Origin: CAVSVP01 sp963731125
Lineage (GTDB): Bacteria > Pseudomonadota > Gammaproteobacteria > Competibacterales > Competibacteraceae
Direction of reading: 5' to 3'
Length of the DNA: 64,000 nt
Assembly: GCA_963731125.1 (NCBI GenBank)
Contig: CAVSVP010000009.1
Location: 1 to 64,000, forward strand
Numbering within the stretch: the stretch's first letter is position 1; the number at the start of each line of letters is the position of its first letter. Position numbers and translations under genes: made by a program. Of the stretch, positions 26,495 through 37,191 are shown in pieces. The notes under the pieces are model-generated. The model had not been told where the DNA came from and made no database searches. It saw only the letters and a program-made list of their open reading frames with translations.

Positions 26495-27424
26495 GCCGAT
26501 CCGCCAACGCTTGCGGTACAGATCAGCGATCGTGCACGCATCGATCGTGGTGGGTAAATTCGTCAGGATGGCGATCGTGTCGTCGCCATCGCGTGTCGGT
26601 TGCTTTAACTTCACCTGAATCCGCCGCCAAGGGTGTGCTTTTCCGGCGTCGTCGATCACCTCAATGGCTTGTTCCGCCACCGTGCCCGTTTCGGTCTGGC
26701 CCACCTCCCGCAGCGCCCCCAGCGGCTTCCAAGGCAATTGCTCGTGTTCCCGCACCACAAAGAACGCTTGCCGCGCCGCCATGCCCAATAAAAACTCGCG
26801 CACACAAAAATTGCGATCCGCTATCCAGACCTCGCCCGCGCTCACGCTCCCCAACACCCTCGACAACAGTGACCGCTCCTGCGCATGGCCGTCTTCGCAG
26901 GGAAACACCTCCCTGACCACCCCCAACGCCGCATCGTACACCACCAGCGACTTGCCCGGTAACGCCCCACTGTTCAGCTGCCGTAACTCTTTCAGTCGAT
27001 GCTCACTCGCCGCCAGACAATTCCCATCCAGTATCTTGACGCGATAACCCGGCAACAACTCTGCCCGCTCGGCGCCCAGCTCCTGGATCAGCTCTTCCGC
27101 CTCCCGCGCCGCATACCGCACTAGCGTCGCCGAAACCCCAGGCTCCAGCCCATTGAGCTTGTTATACACCGACTGCACCGACACCGTCATCTCGGGTGCC
27201 GCCGCTTGATACGCCACATGCACCGACTTGCGCACCCCACACACCACCTGCATCAGCAAATCCACCACCGCGGAGAACAACCGCTCCCGGGTGTATTGCT
27301 TCTCCGCCGTGCGCGCGAACCACGCATCCAGTTGCTCCGGGTTCAGCAGCCGTTCCAGCAGCCCGCGGATCATCACCGTTACCGGGCTGACTTTGACAAA
27401 ACGATGAAATAGGTCGCTGAGCAT
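26495..27424 (-). pseudogene. IS4-family transposase, 5' exon
   Basis: About 310 codons from ATG 27424: MLSDLFHRFVKVSPVTVMIR, the first aspartate in VKILDGNCLA, the second in VWIADRNFCVREF, and DLYRKRWRI at the intron junction. The intron interrupts the codons of the Y-(2)-R-(3)-E motif. Joined to 24465-24031 it would restore a complete transposase, so expression depends on splicing. Unlike the 1-942 transposase except in this motif. Confidence 0.88.
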
Positions 27425-27562
27425 CGGTCGAACTCTCCTACGGCTAGCTTAACAGGGTCACTAAGATAAACTACTCATTAAAAATAAACCACTTAGAAGC
27501 ACCTTTAAAGGGCTGGAGTACCCCCCTAAGGATAGCTGCTTCCTTTACTCGTCAGTCATAAC

Positions 27563-28684
27563 TAGGACTTACGCATTGACGGCAGGTCGAAATTGTGGAT
27601 TGAGATATTCCTTGCCAGAGATGAAGGTGCTGACAACCGACGCCACGACGCCCTTGTCCAAATCTCGCTGCCATGGGTAGGCGTTGCTGATGAGTTCCGT
27701 TAACTGCATCCGTTGCAGGTGAACGTAGCTACCCAGGGCGGCAAAGATAGGATTGAGTATCGGCACGTTGCCGCGCACCTGGAACCTCTCGAGATGGCAG
27801 ACCTGCTTGATCCTTCGGTGGTACTGCGCAATGTGCCAATGCTGGTCATGCAGCTTCTCGAACGCACCCTGCCCAAAGGCCGGGTAGGCGTCAGTCTGCG
27901 GCAGGAAACTCACGTAATGGCGCCGTTGGTCTTTTAACTGCGTCCGACACCCTTTGACCTCGCCGAACTCGCGCAACCACACCCCCTGCCCTTCGGCCGG
28001 GATCGTTAGCTGCTGCCCCTGTACCCATTGGCCTTTTTCCAGAGACACCCGGCGGTTGCTTTCCACGGCAACCAGAAACCCCAGCGGGTGGTTTCTGACC
28101 CGCTGGAGGTGGTCTGCACACGAATACCACCTGTCCCCGGTCACGCAGGCCGGTTCTAGCCCCCCGTCCAGCACCTGCCCCCGCATCTCCCGGAACTACG
28201 CATTTTTGGTCTTGTGCTCGGATGTGTCGTAACCCCGGTAATTGACCGGCAAACTGCGGCCCTGCAAATCCGGGTAGTACAGCGTGATCAGCTTCAACCC
28301 CTTAACCACCCGGGGGTGCTTGCCTGACCAGAAGTGGCCAACCAACTCCATGTGCTGGCCGTAGGGCTTGTCCACGGTGCTGTCGTCCACGCTCCGGGTT
28401 CCCCCGACCCGATTCAGCATCCCCTTGGCCTCGGCGAACAGGTCCTTGGGCTCATCCCCCTCACGCAACAGAAACCGGTTCACGCTGTCATGGGAAATCC
28501 CCATCACTTCCGCCAAACGGCTACCGTTACCTGAGTTCGGCTCGCTCATCAAAAATCCCATCTCCATCGGTAAGCTACAATGCCCCGTCGGGGGGCGTGA
28601 GGTTATTCTGATCATCCGGCTAAGCGTGGCTCAAAACGCCAATCTCTGCCACAAGTTTTCGTATTCGTCAATGCGTAAGTCCTA
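27563..28684 (-). mobile_element. IS701-family insertion sequence
   Basis: Perfect 19-bp inverted repeats TAGGACTTACGCATTGACG at 27563-27581 and its complement at 28666-28684. CTAG (27562-27565) and CTAA (28682-28685) at the ends fit the YTAR target preference of IS701-type elements, though they are not identical. Confidence 0.85.
27569..28615 (-). pseudogene. IS701-family transposase with one internal stop
   Basis: Two pieces in the same frame, 28615-28196 and 28186-27569, separated by a single TAG at 28196-28198. Around it the sequence reads EHKTKNA-stop-FREMRGQVL where relatives continue without a break. DDE region: SVDDSTVDKPYG, GLKLITLYYPDLQGRSLPVN, and CVTGDRWYSCADHL. The first ATG used here lies early in the element. 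Unless the stop is read through, the transposase is inactive. Confidence 0.82.
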
Positions 28685-28780
28685 ATAACTTTTATGTCTG
28701 ATTATCGAACAACACTGCCAGCGGCTGATCGTTAAACCAGCCGGTGAAACACCACTTTGTCGGGTGATTGCCGCTGTGAT

Positions 28781-30223
28781 TCATGCGGCCCGGCGATCAT
28801 CGGTAGGCGCATCCTCCTCGACGCCAACGAAGTAGCGCCTTATCTTCGCGATGATGCTGTTTTGTGGGAGATTAATAAGTTGGTTGACTATCAGTGGGGC
28901 GAGCACTTGTTTGACGGTTTTTTCCGAAGGCAGTTGACGCGATTGAGTGCGCAGATAGAGCGTATGGTGTTGCCAGACCACGGAGCTGAACTGAAGGGCG
29001 ATGAGCTGCAGCAGTCCTTGGGCGATCGCGGCGCACAAGACAAAGATTTCATAGGCTTGCCAACACGCCGCCACCGTGGGTAGGTGCTCAGGAGCAGGTG
29101 CTTTTAAGTGCCGATTGGCGGTGGGACGACGGGGATGTCGAGGCAATTTTTTGGTCCAGAAGCGAAACCGGAATGCGCCGAGGAGGTTTTTGAGCACATC
29201 AAACATGATTTCAATACGCGTTCTGACACAGTAGAGTTCGAGTGCGGTGGCGGGTGAAAGCGTCAGATCGGAGGACATCAGCACGATGGGACCGCGTGAG
29301 GTGATCGCAAAGATGAACAAGAGCCAGTCTCCCAGGGGTTTCCACAGTAACTGCACACTCATCAGTTGGACGGCTTCGAGCTTGCCGTACACGCGGCAAT
29401 GGGCGGTATGAAACAACTGGGGTTGATCGAAACATTCCATCAGGTGCACTTTCTCGCCATAGTGGGGTTGAGGTCCCGGGCGCTGGGGCGGCTTAGGCGC
29501 TGCGGGGAAATAGGCGACATAGTTTTTTTTCGCCTTGACCAGGATGGTTAGATAGGGTTGTTTCAAGGCAAGGCAATAAACTGAGCACGCCAGACGAAAC
29601 ACCCCGGCACTGGAAAAGAACGCATCTAACACTAAAAAGGCCGGGCAATCAGAGCCGGTGGCAAAGGCCAGCGCCATCTGCACGACCCGCTCAGCGAGGC
29701 TCGGGCGAGCGCGGTGCGAGGCGGGTTCGTTTTGGCCCAGATGCCGAAACCCCTGGTGGATACGCAACTCCAGGGGCAAGCAAAAACACGCCGCCAGCGA
29801 ACCGACCACCAGACCCACCGCGCCCCAACATTGACCGCGAAAATAGGACGGTCGGTGCTGCGTCTCGGAGGTCTCGCGTAACGAGACCACCCCGGGCATC
29901 CGCCTCCCATCCTTGACCACATGAGTATGGTCGCCCAACAACACACAACGCCCCTGCAGTTCAACGGCTACCCCTTGGCTTATCACATAACGCTGCCACG
30001 CGGCCAACAGTTCACCATAGCCATAGGCCTTGGATCGAAAAAAATGCAGCAAGCTATAATAACCGCGCTCATCGACCCGCCAGAACCGACACATCGACGT
30101 CACACCGATCATCTCCGGCGCGGCTACAAAGCTTAATACCACCGCGCTAAACAACAGCCAGCTGCGTTGTCGCGAAAAGACACTTTGAAAGTGCTCTAAA
30201 CCATGATAGACGTACCCTAGCAT
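28781..30223 (-). CDS. IS4-superfamily DDE transposase
   Basis: 480 residues. First acid in VLLGDHTHVVKDG near residue 97, second in FLVLDAFFSSAGVF near 205, and a clean Y-(2)-R-(3)-E-(6)-K motif YCVRTRIEIMFDVLK near 337. Basic linker with KKLPRHPRRPTANRHLK. Complete in one frame. Terminal repeats were not found with confidence. It is the last mobile element before the polysaccharide locus. Confidence 0.82.
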   Translation of the reverse strand: MLGYVYHGLEHFQSVFSRQRSWLLFSAVVLSFVAAPEMIGVTSMCRFWRVDERGYYSLLHFFRSKAYGYGELLAAWQRYVISQGVAVELQGRCVLLGDHTHVVKDGRRMPGVVSLRETSETQHRPSYFRGQCWGAVGLVVGSLAACFCLPLELRIHQGFRHLGQNEPASHRARPSLAERVVQMALAFATGSDCPAFLVLDAFFSSAGVFRLACSVYCLALKQPYLTILVKAKKNYVAYFPAAPKPPQRPGPQPHYGEKVHLMECFDQPQLFHTAHCRVYGKLEAVQLMSVQLLWKPLGDWLLFIFAITSRGPIVLMSSDLTLSPATALELYCVRTRIEIMFDVLKNLLGAFRFRFWTKKLPRHPRRPTANRHLKAPAPEHLPTVAACWQAYEIFVLCAAIAQGLLQLIALQFSSVVWQHHTLYLRTQSRQLPSEKTVKQVLAPLIVNQLINLPQNSIIAKIRRYFVGVEEDAPTDDRRAA

Positions 30224-30326
30224 GGATTCTCCTTAGGGCTTACCTGGTCATTCAAACAAAACAGGTAGCTTAGGGGAATTCATGCTGTTTTTGGATAAGA
30301 CAGTTAAGGTTTTTTAGGGACAGAAC

Positions 30327-31278
30327 TTACCACTGACGAGTTCCTTTAGGAAGCAAAATTTTGCCGAAAAACATCTTCAGCCTATGCATTTGATCCTTTC
30401 TTCTGAACTGCATGAGTTCGTCGGGCACATTTCTATCAACATTTCGAATGACATTCCACAAATAGCCACAGAGAATGGCAACTCCCCCTATGAAAAAAGG
30501 TTTTCGGCTCATCTGGTACATCGTTCGGAAAAGTCTCCCAAATAGGGTGTGCACCCAAAGTGTAGTCCTTCTGACCATCTTTGAACCGGGCCTTCAAAAC
30601 ACTCCCCGTCGCTGTACCCTCTTGCCGATGGTGAAGAGAATGCTTCTCTGTAAAAGTCCTTGTTTCCCAGCCCTGCATCCTAGCAGTTAGCACTGCAATC
30701 ACGTCAATTCCACCTCCCTTCACTGGAGTATATCCTCCGATGCCTTCATAACACTCGCGCCGGAAGAGTTGACACGCTCCAGACACGTGCTCGGTGGCGG
30801 AGAAACGGAAGTCATAACTTGCACCACCTTCTCTGAATGGAGTTCCGGCAATTCCAAGTTTCGGATTTGTAGCAAACTTGCTCAACAGAAAAGACATGTA
30901 ATCCTCTTCAAACGAAATATCTCCATCCAAACTACCTATAATGTCATAGTTCAGTTCCTTGGCTCTCGTGTAACCTGCTTCGAAAGCGTGAACTTTTCCT
31001 GCAAAATGACGTTCCGTGCGCTCAGATATCCGTACAAACTCTATCCAATTGTATTCTTTGGCATACTCTTTCACGATATCATCAGTGCCATCTGTTGAGC
31101 CGTCACTGACTATCACCCACTTGACAGGCAAAACCCTCTGACGGATTACAGACTTGATAGTTTCCTCAATAAACATGGACTCGTTCCGTGCTGGCGTTAT
31201 TAACACGTACTTAAGGTGACTTCTTTGCCCCCCTCCTCCGCTATCCATCGATATCGATCTAGTAGAATCGCAGCTCAT
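30327..31278 (-). pseudogene. Family 2 glycosyltransferase, frameshifted
   Basis: The frame 31278-30436 gives the GT-A fold: LITPARNESMFIEETIKSVI, VIVSDGSTDGTDDIV, IIGSLDGDISFEEDYMSFLL (DxD-like), ACQLFRRECYEGIGGY and HHRQEGTATGSVLKARFKDG. Near 30530, at AAAA (30529-30532), the conserved frame switches to the one ending at 30327: FRTMYQMSRKPFFIGGVAIL, CGYLWNVIRNV, PDELMQFRRKDQMHRLK. The rejoined protein is about 315 residues. It would transfer a sugar to a lipid-linked intermediate at the cytoplasmic membrane. Last gene of the locus. Confidence 0.85.
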
Positions 31279-31378
31279 CCTTCTTACCTCAAAATGAACG
31301 ACCTCACAGCAAGTCTTTGAATATTATAGATTACTGATCTGATAGCCTTAGCCCCGTAGAGATTGAACCCCTTTTGAT

Positions 31379-32608
31379 TCACAAAGCACCTATACTTCTA
31401 TCAGTGTCCGTTGGATCACAAACTTCCAAAAGCGTGGTTAGGGCCAAAAGCATCCATGCCTGTGACCATCTCATATAAGAAATTTTAATCGTGCCAAACG
31501 GAAGGAGCCGATAGTAAAAGTATCCTCTCTCATCCCACATGTGAGTCATGGCCCATCTGAAGACAGAATGGGCCATTAAAACGCTTCCCTCATCAAGGTC
31601 TCTTAGCTCCATCAGCGTAATGATGCTCTGCGCTACACTATGAATATCAATGGGATATGTTCGATCATGGAAATACTTGGGTGCACCATCTTCTCTGAAA
31701 AATTTATTCCGATAAAACCCAAACCCACGATGAACATGGGGTTCAAATTCAGAAGTTTCGGCATATCGACAGATAGACCGCAACGCGCAAAGATTGTAAC
31801 CCGTATGGAAGTTGTCTATCCAACGTTGTGTGGGATGCTCACCGTAATTCCACGAACCTTCGTCGTCCTGCTTGTCTGCCGAGTATCGGGCGACCTCCAG
31901 CGCCGGCTGGAGAAATTTCCTCTCACCAGAATGATGATAGACCCTACAAAGAAGGGCAGCTCCTAAGAAGTTTGCGTTGTGAACACGCGCTCGCGATGAA
32001 GGAAGAGGATAGCTGAAGCCTGCAACAGAGTCGCCCTCCGTCCAATAGAGTTCATTAAGGATGTATTCAGCAGCACTGGTTGCCATTTTAAGATAGCGCG
32101 ATTCGCCTTGTTTTTCGTATGCGTCCAACAGTGCATTCGCAACAAATGTCGTACAAACAAGATTCGGCTCCCCCCGAGAGACCAATATAGTGCGGGTCTG
32201 CCATGGAAAGCTATAACCCCAGCACCAGTAAGAACTGTTTCCTGACCGAAGGGTTATCAGTTTTTCGACCAACTCTTCTGAAATGGCCTTATCTTCATCG
32301 ACCAAACCATGTCTTAACATGTTAAGGTAGGCCATCAAGAACAGTGCCAGCCCTTTAGGATTCTGGGTCTTGGGAACCAACAATAAGGGTCGTAAATTGA
32401 AAGGGAATCTCTTCATCAGTTGGGTAAGACCCAGACGAAAGAGCCTAAAATCCAAAAAAGGCAGCGCTTTGAAGATCTCACTGTTAAGAGCATCATATGG
32501 ATCATAACCTGCCCAGTCATTTCCATGACAGTTGGCCAGAAGCTTCAGAGCAGCAGCGTTTATGTTTGCTACTGAAGTTTCCGCGTGAGTCGATTGTAGT
32601 TCAACCAT
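31379..32608 (-). CDS. Six-hairpin (alpha/alpha barrel) protein of a polysaccharide locus
   Basis: 409 residues, intact. Repeated helical hairpins with aromatic motifs typical of (alpha/alpha)6 glycosidases and lyases: YWCWGYSFPWQTRTILVSRG, VCTTFVANALLDAYE, GSWNYGEHPTQRWIDNFHTG and HMWDERGYFYYRLLPFGTIK. I recall similar proteins in exopolysaccharide clusters, sometimes misnamed delta-aminolevulinate dehydratase. The enzymatic role is not established; glycan trimming or modification is an inference from the fold and position. Confidence 0.6.
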   Translation of the reverse strand: MVELQSTHAETSVANINAAALKLLANCHGNDWAGYDPYDALNSEIFKALPFLDFRLFRLGLTQLMKRFPFNLRPLLLVPKTQNPKGLALFLMAYLNMLRHGLVDEDKAISEELVEKLITLRSGNSSYWCWGYSFPWQTRTILVSRGEPNLVCTTFVANALLDAYEKQGESRYLKMATSAAEYILNELYWTEGDSVAGFSYPLPSSRARVHNANFLGAALLCRVYHHSGERKFLQPALEVARYSADKQDDEGSWNYGEHPTQRWIDNFHTGYNLCALRSICRYAETSEFEPHVHRGFGFYRNKFFREDGAPKYFHDRTYPIDIHSVAQSIITLMELRDLDEGSVLMAHSVFRWAMTHMWDERGYFYYRLLPFGTIKISYMRWSQAWMLLALTTLLEVCDPTDTDRSIGAL

Positions 32609-32766
32609 AAAGAGTTCATTTCTTTAGATGTTTCGAATTCTCTCAGACTCTGCACATGGCTTTGAGTAACAACCTCAAATATATCCTCGCCGGAGTCATT
32701 CGTGTGGTTATAAGGACGGGGCAGAAAGCACGGAGCGGCACTCACCTTGCGCAGGTTCGTAGGTAA

Positions 32767-33884
32767 TCAGGTAGGTTTATGGAAAAACAGTGCTTTAGAA
32801 ACCTGCCCATTATTTATCTGCTCAAATATATCATCCATGATCTTCGATGTTAGAAGAATTTCCCTATAGGAGATTGGTAAAGGTGCATTATTGAGCACTG
32901 AACAATAGAAGGACTCTGTGAGCGTTTTTAGCCCTGCATCAAATGGCAGATGGAAATCTTTCATGACAAATTTTTTGAAGTTTCCGCCAAAATTTACGAC
33001 GTATTGTTTCGCATATTCAAATGGAGGAAGAAAGTATCTTAAATAACTTTTGTAATCCTTATTGCCTACTTTGATGAGGATTTGATGATCATCATCAACA
33101 ATCAATGAATTTTTCGGTCCATACAGCCGGAATTGATGGAGCGTAGGACTGATTTGAGAGGAAAATGTAAAATAAGCAGTTGATTCTTCATCCTGGATAA
33201 TTACTCTTACTTCATCGATAATATCATCTTGTCCAATACTTTTTAGGAAAGAACTGGTAAAACCATGGGCGATGACTAGAGGCTTATCGCTTTTCAGAAA
33301 CTCTGCGATCTTGCTGACGCCATGGCTGATAATGTTCTGTAATAACGATCCCGGAAGCTTTCTCACCCAGTGGCCACTGTCTCCCAAAAGAGCTTTTGCA
33401 TAGCTTTCATCGCCGAAGCTGTAACAATAGATACTCTCCATGTGAACGGGATTGCCACCCAAATATCCTTTTTTTACCAATTCCCTCATCCGAACCATGG
33501 TATGAGTGAACTGGGCATTGTGGCCTGCAGTAAGCTTTAGTCCATTCTGATTAGCAAGTCCTATTAACTCCTCAGCCTCAGCTGTGTTCAAAGTGAAAGG
33601 CTTTTCAACATAAACGTTACATCCGCTTTCCAAGCATAACTTACTTAACTCAAAATGACTCTGTGGAGGCGTCGTTATATGAACAACCTCGAGCTTGACC
33701 GCCGTAAGCATTTCTTGTGGATCCGTGAAATACGTTCCTTACTTTGAATCGTTCAGCCATCTGACTGAGCCATTAATGGCTCACTGTCGCACACTCCTGC
33801 GATTTCAGCACCGGGAATTCTTTGTATTTGGATTGCATGCTGATCAGCCACTTTGCCGCAACCGATAATGCCAACCTTGATCAT
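32767..33884 (-). pseudogene. Gfo/Idh/MocA-family NAD-dependent sugar oxidoreductase, frameshifted
   Basis: ATG at 33884 overlaps the stop of the upstream epimerase (ATGA). N-terminal Rossmann motif MIKVGIIGCGKVADQHAIQI and AGVCDSEPLMAQ; then two frame changes within about 70 bases (near 33765 and 33730) lead through QMAERFKVRNV to YFTDPQEMLTAVKLEVVHIT. The rest is intact: EKPFTLNTAEAEELI (the EKP lysine), GHNAQFTHTMVRM, and a C-terminal domain. The joined length of about 370 is normal. It would oxidise or epimerise a nucleotide sugar. Confidence 0.85.
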
Positions 33885-34981
33885 TTTGAACCCATAACTT
33901 CTCGCGCATAGATAAAAAAACTTTCCAATGCCTCGCACATCCTTACTCTCGGATGCCACCCTAATAGCTCTTTTGCCTTCTTGTTCGAGTACCTGTTGCC
34001 CTTCCAATAGACTAGCACAGAGCCTTCGATTGAAGACAGGAGGGAATTGCCCTTCAGACCATTTTGAGTACCTTTCCCAGAGTAGCAGAGAAAAAAAATG
34101 CCCGATAGGGAATGGGGAATGAGAAAAAGCGATGCACTCGGCGTTTATACGATTTCAGAAATTCTTGACTTTTCGGCAGATCATCATCAACGATGTTGAT
34201 GACTTCCCCCTCGATGCCCTTTCTCAAGCCAGCCAAAACAATGGCCTCAGCACAATTGTCCACATACGTGAAGGGTATCCTATTATTCAACCCCAGATGC
34301 AAAAAAATACCGAACGTATCAATCCCTACTCTACCCGGAATTTTCGCTTTCCCAGGGCCAAAGACGACGCCTGGCCGTACGAGTACATATGGCAATCCCC
34401 TTGTCTGGGCGTACTCAAGCACTATTTCGTCTTGTTTCACCTTTCCATAGACATAAGGGTCATATCGCTCGATCAACTTAGCGTCTACTTCACATGATTC
34501 ATCCATCAAACCACCGCGCGGATTTTCTCATTTGAGTAGGCGGCTAGAGAACTGATGTTGACAAAGCGCTTCAGGGTTTGCTCCTTTATAACAGCGTCGA
34601 GAAGATTCCTCGTGGTCACGACAGAATTTAAGAAACATCCAGGAAAAGTCTTGTCAGTGCCAGCGGCAAATGATAAACGATAGACACTCTATCAGCAGCA
34701 GCTTTACAATCATCGCGGGAAAGCAAATTACCTTTAACTATTTCTACGCTTGCTTGGCTGAACTCCTTGGTCACAGTCTCAAGGGATCTCGATCTACTCG
34801 TGGATCTCGTGAAGCACCGCACTCGTTTAAAACCGTACGATAGCAGCGTACGAACTACCCTCGAGCCAATGAAGCCAGCGGCACCTGTTACGAGTATTAT
34901 ATCGTCAGGATTGACGATGTACTTGTTTTGATTCATGTCCGAAAATGCACTAATATCAGGAATCGTCATAACTATCTTCAC
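33881..34981 (-). pseudogene. NAD-dependent sugar epimerase/dehydratase (extended SDR), frameshifted
   Basis: Pieces in order: 34981-about 34665 (ILVTGAAGFIGSRVV, the GxxGxxG motif; SIVYHL), then AAGTDKTFPGCFLNSVVTTR with FVNISSLAAYSN (catalytic serine), then 34509-34054 with YGKVKQDEIV (the YxxxK) and LVRPGVVFGPGK, and a tail YWKGNRYSNKKAKELLGWHP ending at 33881. Frames change near 34666, 34520 and about 34040; the first two are consistent with loss of one base from CC and GGG runs. Start GTG 34981. Shares ATGA with the next gene. Confidence 0.83.
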
Positions 34982-35869
34982 TAACCTCGCACATATTTTT
35001 CTCTGATCCAGTCAATACCCAAGAAAGCAAGTACCTTGCCTAGATGGTCACAATCCTTGATCAGGTATTTCATGAAAACATGATGGCCCAGAATAAAGAA
35101 CAGCGGCAGGCAAGCAGTATAAATAGCAATTGCGACTACAGACTTAATAACACTTACGGGCTTTGAGTCCGTGCTGTTAAGCGCCATTTTTCCTCTGAGT
35201 AAAGCTCTCTTCAGCAAAACTGTCCTTTTCCAACGGTTCGATGGCACTGTTTCGAAGACTTTGGCTTCGTTACACCACACGAAGACGTGGCCTTCTTTGA
35301 TCTTTCTTCTAAAGAAATCGCGATCTTCCCCGCCGCTACCATATGTAGGATCGAACCACTTATGACCTTCTGCGAAGAGTTCTCTTCTTAAAAGCGCATT
35401 TCCTGTTCGGGTATTTTTCCAACTCAAGACATACCCAGTCGGATGAACTGGTCTATCGAAAAAACGCCCCCTCAAAACCCATTCCGGCGGTTCCGTTTCA
35501 AAGTAGGGCAGTACAGGACCTAAAATCCCATCTGATCCATAGCGATTGATGGCCTTGTAAAGATTAACAAGCCACCGCTCATCAGGAAATTCGTCGTCAT
35601 CAATAAAGCCAATTAAATCCCCTTTAGCATTCTCTATGACTTTGTTTCTTGCTAGGGGTATTTTGCTCCGGTTCTACATCGTAGCTAAAGTGAATTTTCG
35701 ATTGCCGAGCAAAAGCCTCTACCGTCTGCCGTGCGGACTCCGAGCAGTCATTGTCCACAACGACAACAGAGTAATCGAAAAGACCTTCGGTTTCCTGCTC
35801 TTCCAGTTTCGATAACAAAATTTTGAGCAATTTAGATCTTTTGTACGTACAAATGCACACGCAAATCAT
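34981..35869 (-). pseudogene. Family 2 glycosyltransferase, frameshifted
   Basis: ATG at 35869: MICVCICTYKRSKLLKILLS, VVVVDNDCSESARQTVEAFA. At about 35655, in a run of four G, the frame changes and resumes as LARNKVIENAKGDLIGFIDD DDEFPDERWLVNLYKAIN (DDD catalytic region), continuing through HPTGYVLSWKNTRTGNALLR and GGEDRDFFRRKIKEGHVFVW to a hydrophobic tail near residue 260 (VIKSVVAIAIYTACLPLFFI). The joined protein is about 295 residues, a complete GT2 with a C-terminal membrane segment. Confidence 0.84.
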
Positions 35870-36006
35870 GCCAAGGAGAATATCTTTACCTGTTAAATAG
35901 AGGGACGGCTAGCGAATAATCGGCAGGTTTTTCAGCCAACTATCATGATCTGACTTGCTAAAAATAATAACCACACGGCACCAACGCAGGACATTTAAGC
36001 TGCTTT
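35870..36006. other. Intergenic, nothing recognised
   Basis: 137-bp spacer, AT-rich, between the deacetylase stop and the next GT2 start. No convincing terminator. Confidence 0.4.
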
Positions 36007-37191
36007 CTAAACCCAGATTAGTCCGTCATCGAACATCAATCTTACTAGTACGGCACGACCCGCGAGCGGACCTACAACCGCAGGTTTTCCGCCTCGCATT
36101 ACTAGTCTAGAAGCGTCACGGTCACGCCACCATTTCGCGATTTCTTTGGGAAGAGTGTGCCACATCTCAGCGCGCTGCTTCATCCGGCGAAGGAAATCCT
36201 CATACTGTTGCAAACGCTTGTCTGATGTAATGTAATCCGGGTGCACGTTAATGAGCACCAATCCACCGATCCGTTCGAGCCAGTCCGCCTTCTGCTCCCA
36301 AAGACTTAGGTTTCTGTGCTCAAGAATCTCATACAGTGTGTGGTCTTGTGGCATCGTCAAGGGTAATTCCACCATGTTGCCAAGAAAATAGGGCCATATC
36401 CAGCAACAACCTCCGGGCTGAGGTTCATACGGATCAGTGTCGGGGAAAGAGGAGTCGTATTCGAATCTCATCACCTTCATCCATTCCGCATTCCGCAAAC
36501 AGGACGGGGATCGAAAGCCTACCGCTCCCCATTCCTGCGCGTATTTTTCGATTCTCTTGAGCCGTGAAAGAAAAAAATTCTTTGATTGAAACAATCGGCC
36601 ATCATGTTTGAGTCCATGAATACCGATCTCTCCACCTGCATTCCGGATTTCCTCTACAATACACCAGTCAATTGGATATCTCTCCGGAACGAGATTCCAG
36701 CTTGACACCACATCAACACGCTGTTCCACCTCGAGAAGCGCAGGAGCGCGACGCAGGCCAGCGTCCCATTCAACATCATGAGTAACACAAAAGGCGAAAC
36801 GAGTTCCTGCTGGCCACGGAGCAATCCCAAACAAAGGTGCCTGATCGCTTACCTGAAGCGCATTTCTCACGGATCCTGCGATCAGATCCAGAACTCGTGT
36901 TTCAATAGGCCATGCGGGGAACCGTCGCGTCTCTTGAGAAGTGACGTAGCGCTGCCGGAGCCAGATCTGCATTGCCCTCGGGATAAATGGCTTGAGCGTA
37001 TAGTATACACGCCGCTTCCAAGCGACATCGTCTTCGATGTAGTCCTCGTACAGATAACGTTCCAGCGGCTCGTCACAGCAGAGACGATGCTCCATCTCGG
37101 AAGCGATTTTTAAAAATGCAACTAGTGCATTCTTGTTGCATTGCGGATCGTCAAACGCAGCCGAATTGTTTGTTTCAACCGATATGGGCAT
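36007..37191 (-). CDS. Polysaccharide deacetylase (NodB-like)
   Basis: About 394 residues from the in-frame ATG at 37191 (MPISVETNN); the frame is open to 37209. NodB motifs: FCVTHDVEWD (catalytic and metal aspartates) near residue 140, IGIHGLKHDGRLF (metal histidines) near 195, VGFRSPSC near 225, and VLINVHPDY near 310. Members remove N-acetyl groups from glycan chains or precursors. It overlaps the 3' end of the FemAB-like gene, suggesting translational coupling. No signal peptide seen, so it would act in the cytoplasm. Confidence 0.88.
   Translation of the reverse strand: MPISVETNNSAAFDDPQCNKNALVAFLKIASEMEHRLCCDEPLERYLYEDYIEDDVAWKRRVYYTLKPFIPRAMQIWLRQRYVTSQETRRFPAWPIETRVLDLIAGSVRNALQVSDQAPLFGIAPWPAGTRFAFCVTHDVEWDAGLRRAPALLEVEQRVDVVSSWNLVPERYPIDWCIVEEIRNAGGEIGIHGLKHDGRLFQSKNFFLSRLKRIEKYAQEWGAVGFRSPSCLRNAEWMKVMRFEYDSSFPDTDPYEPQPGGCCWIWPYFLGNMVELPLTMPQDHTLYEILEHRNLSLWEQKADWLERIGGLVLINVHPDYITSDKRLQQYEDFLRRMKQRAEMWHTLPKEIAKWWRDRDASRLVMRGGKPAVVGPLAGRAVLVRLMFDDGLIWV

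Larger units (their letters stand above)
24010..27515 (-). mobile_element. IS4-family insertion sequence carrying a group II intron
   Basis: Inverted termini CCAACCCTTTAAAGGTGCTC (24010 on) and the complement of 27497-27515 (CCAGCCCTTTAAAGGTGCT) bound 3.5 kb. Subtracting the 2.03-kb intron leaves about 1.48 kb, normal for IS4. No matching target duplication is visible. Confidence 0.8.

Noticed and set aside
33753..34007. 84-residue ORF as a separate gene
   Set aside because: Its first half is the epimerase tail read in the wrong frame (the right frame gives YWKGNRYSNKKAKELLGW), and its second half is the start of the oxidoreductase; it is a chimaera created by frame usage.
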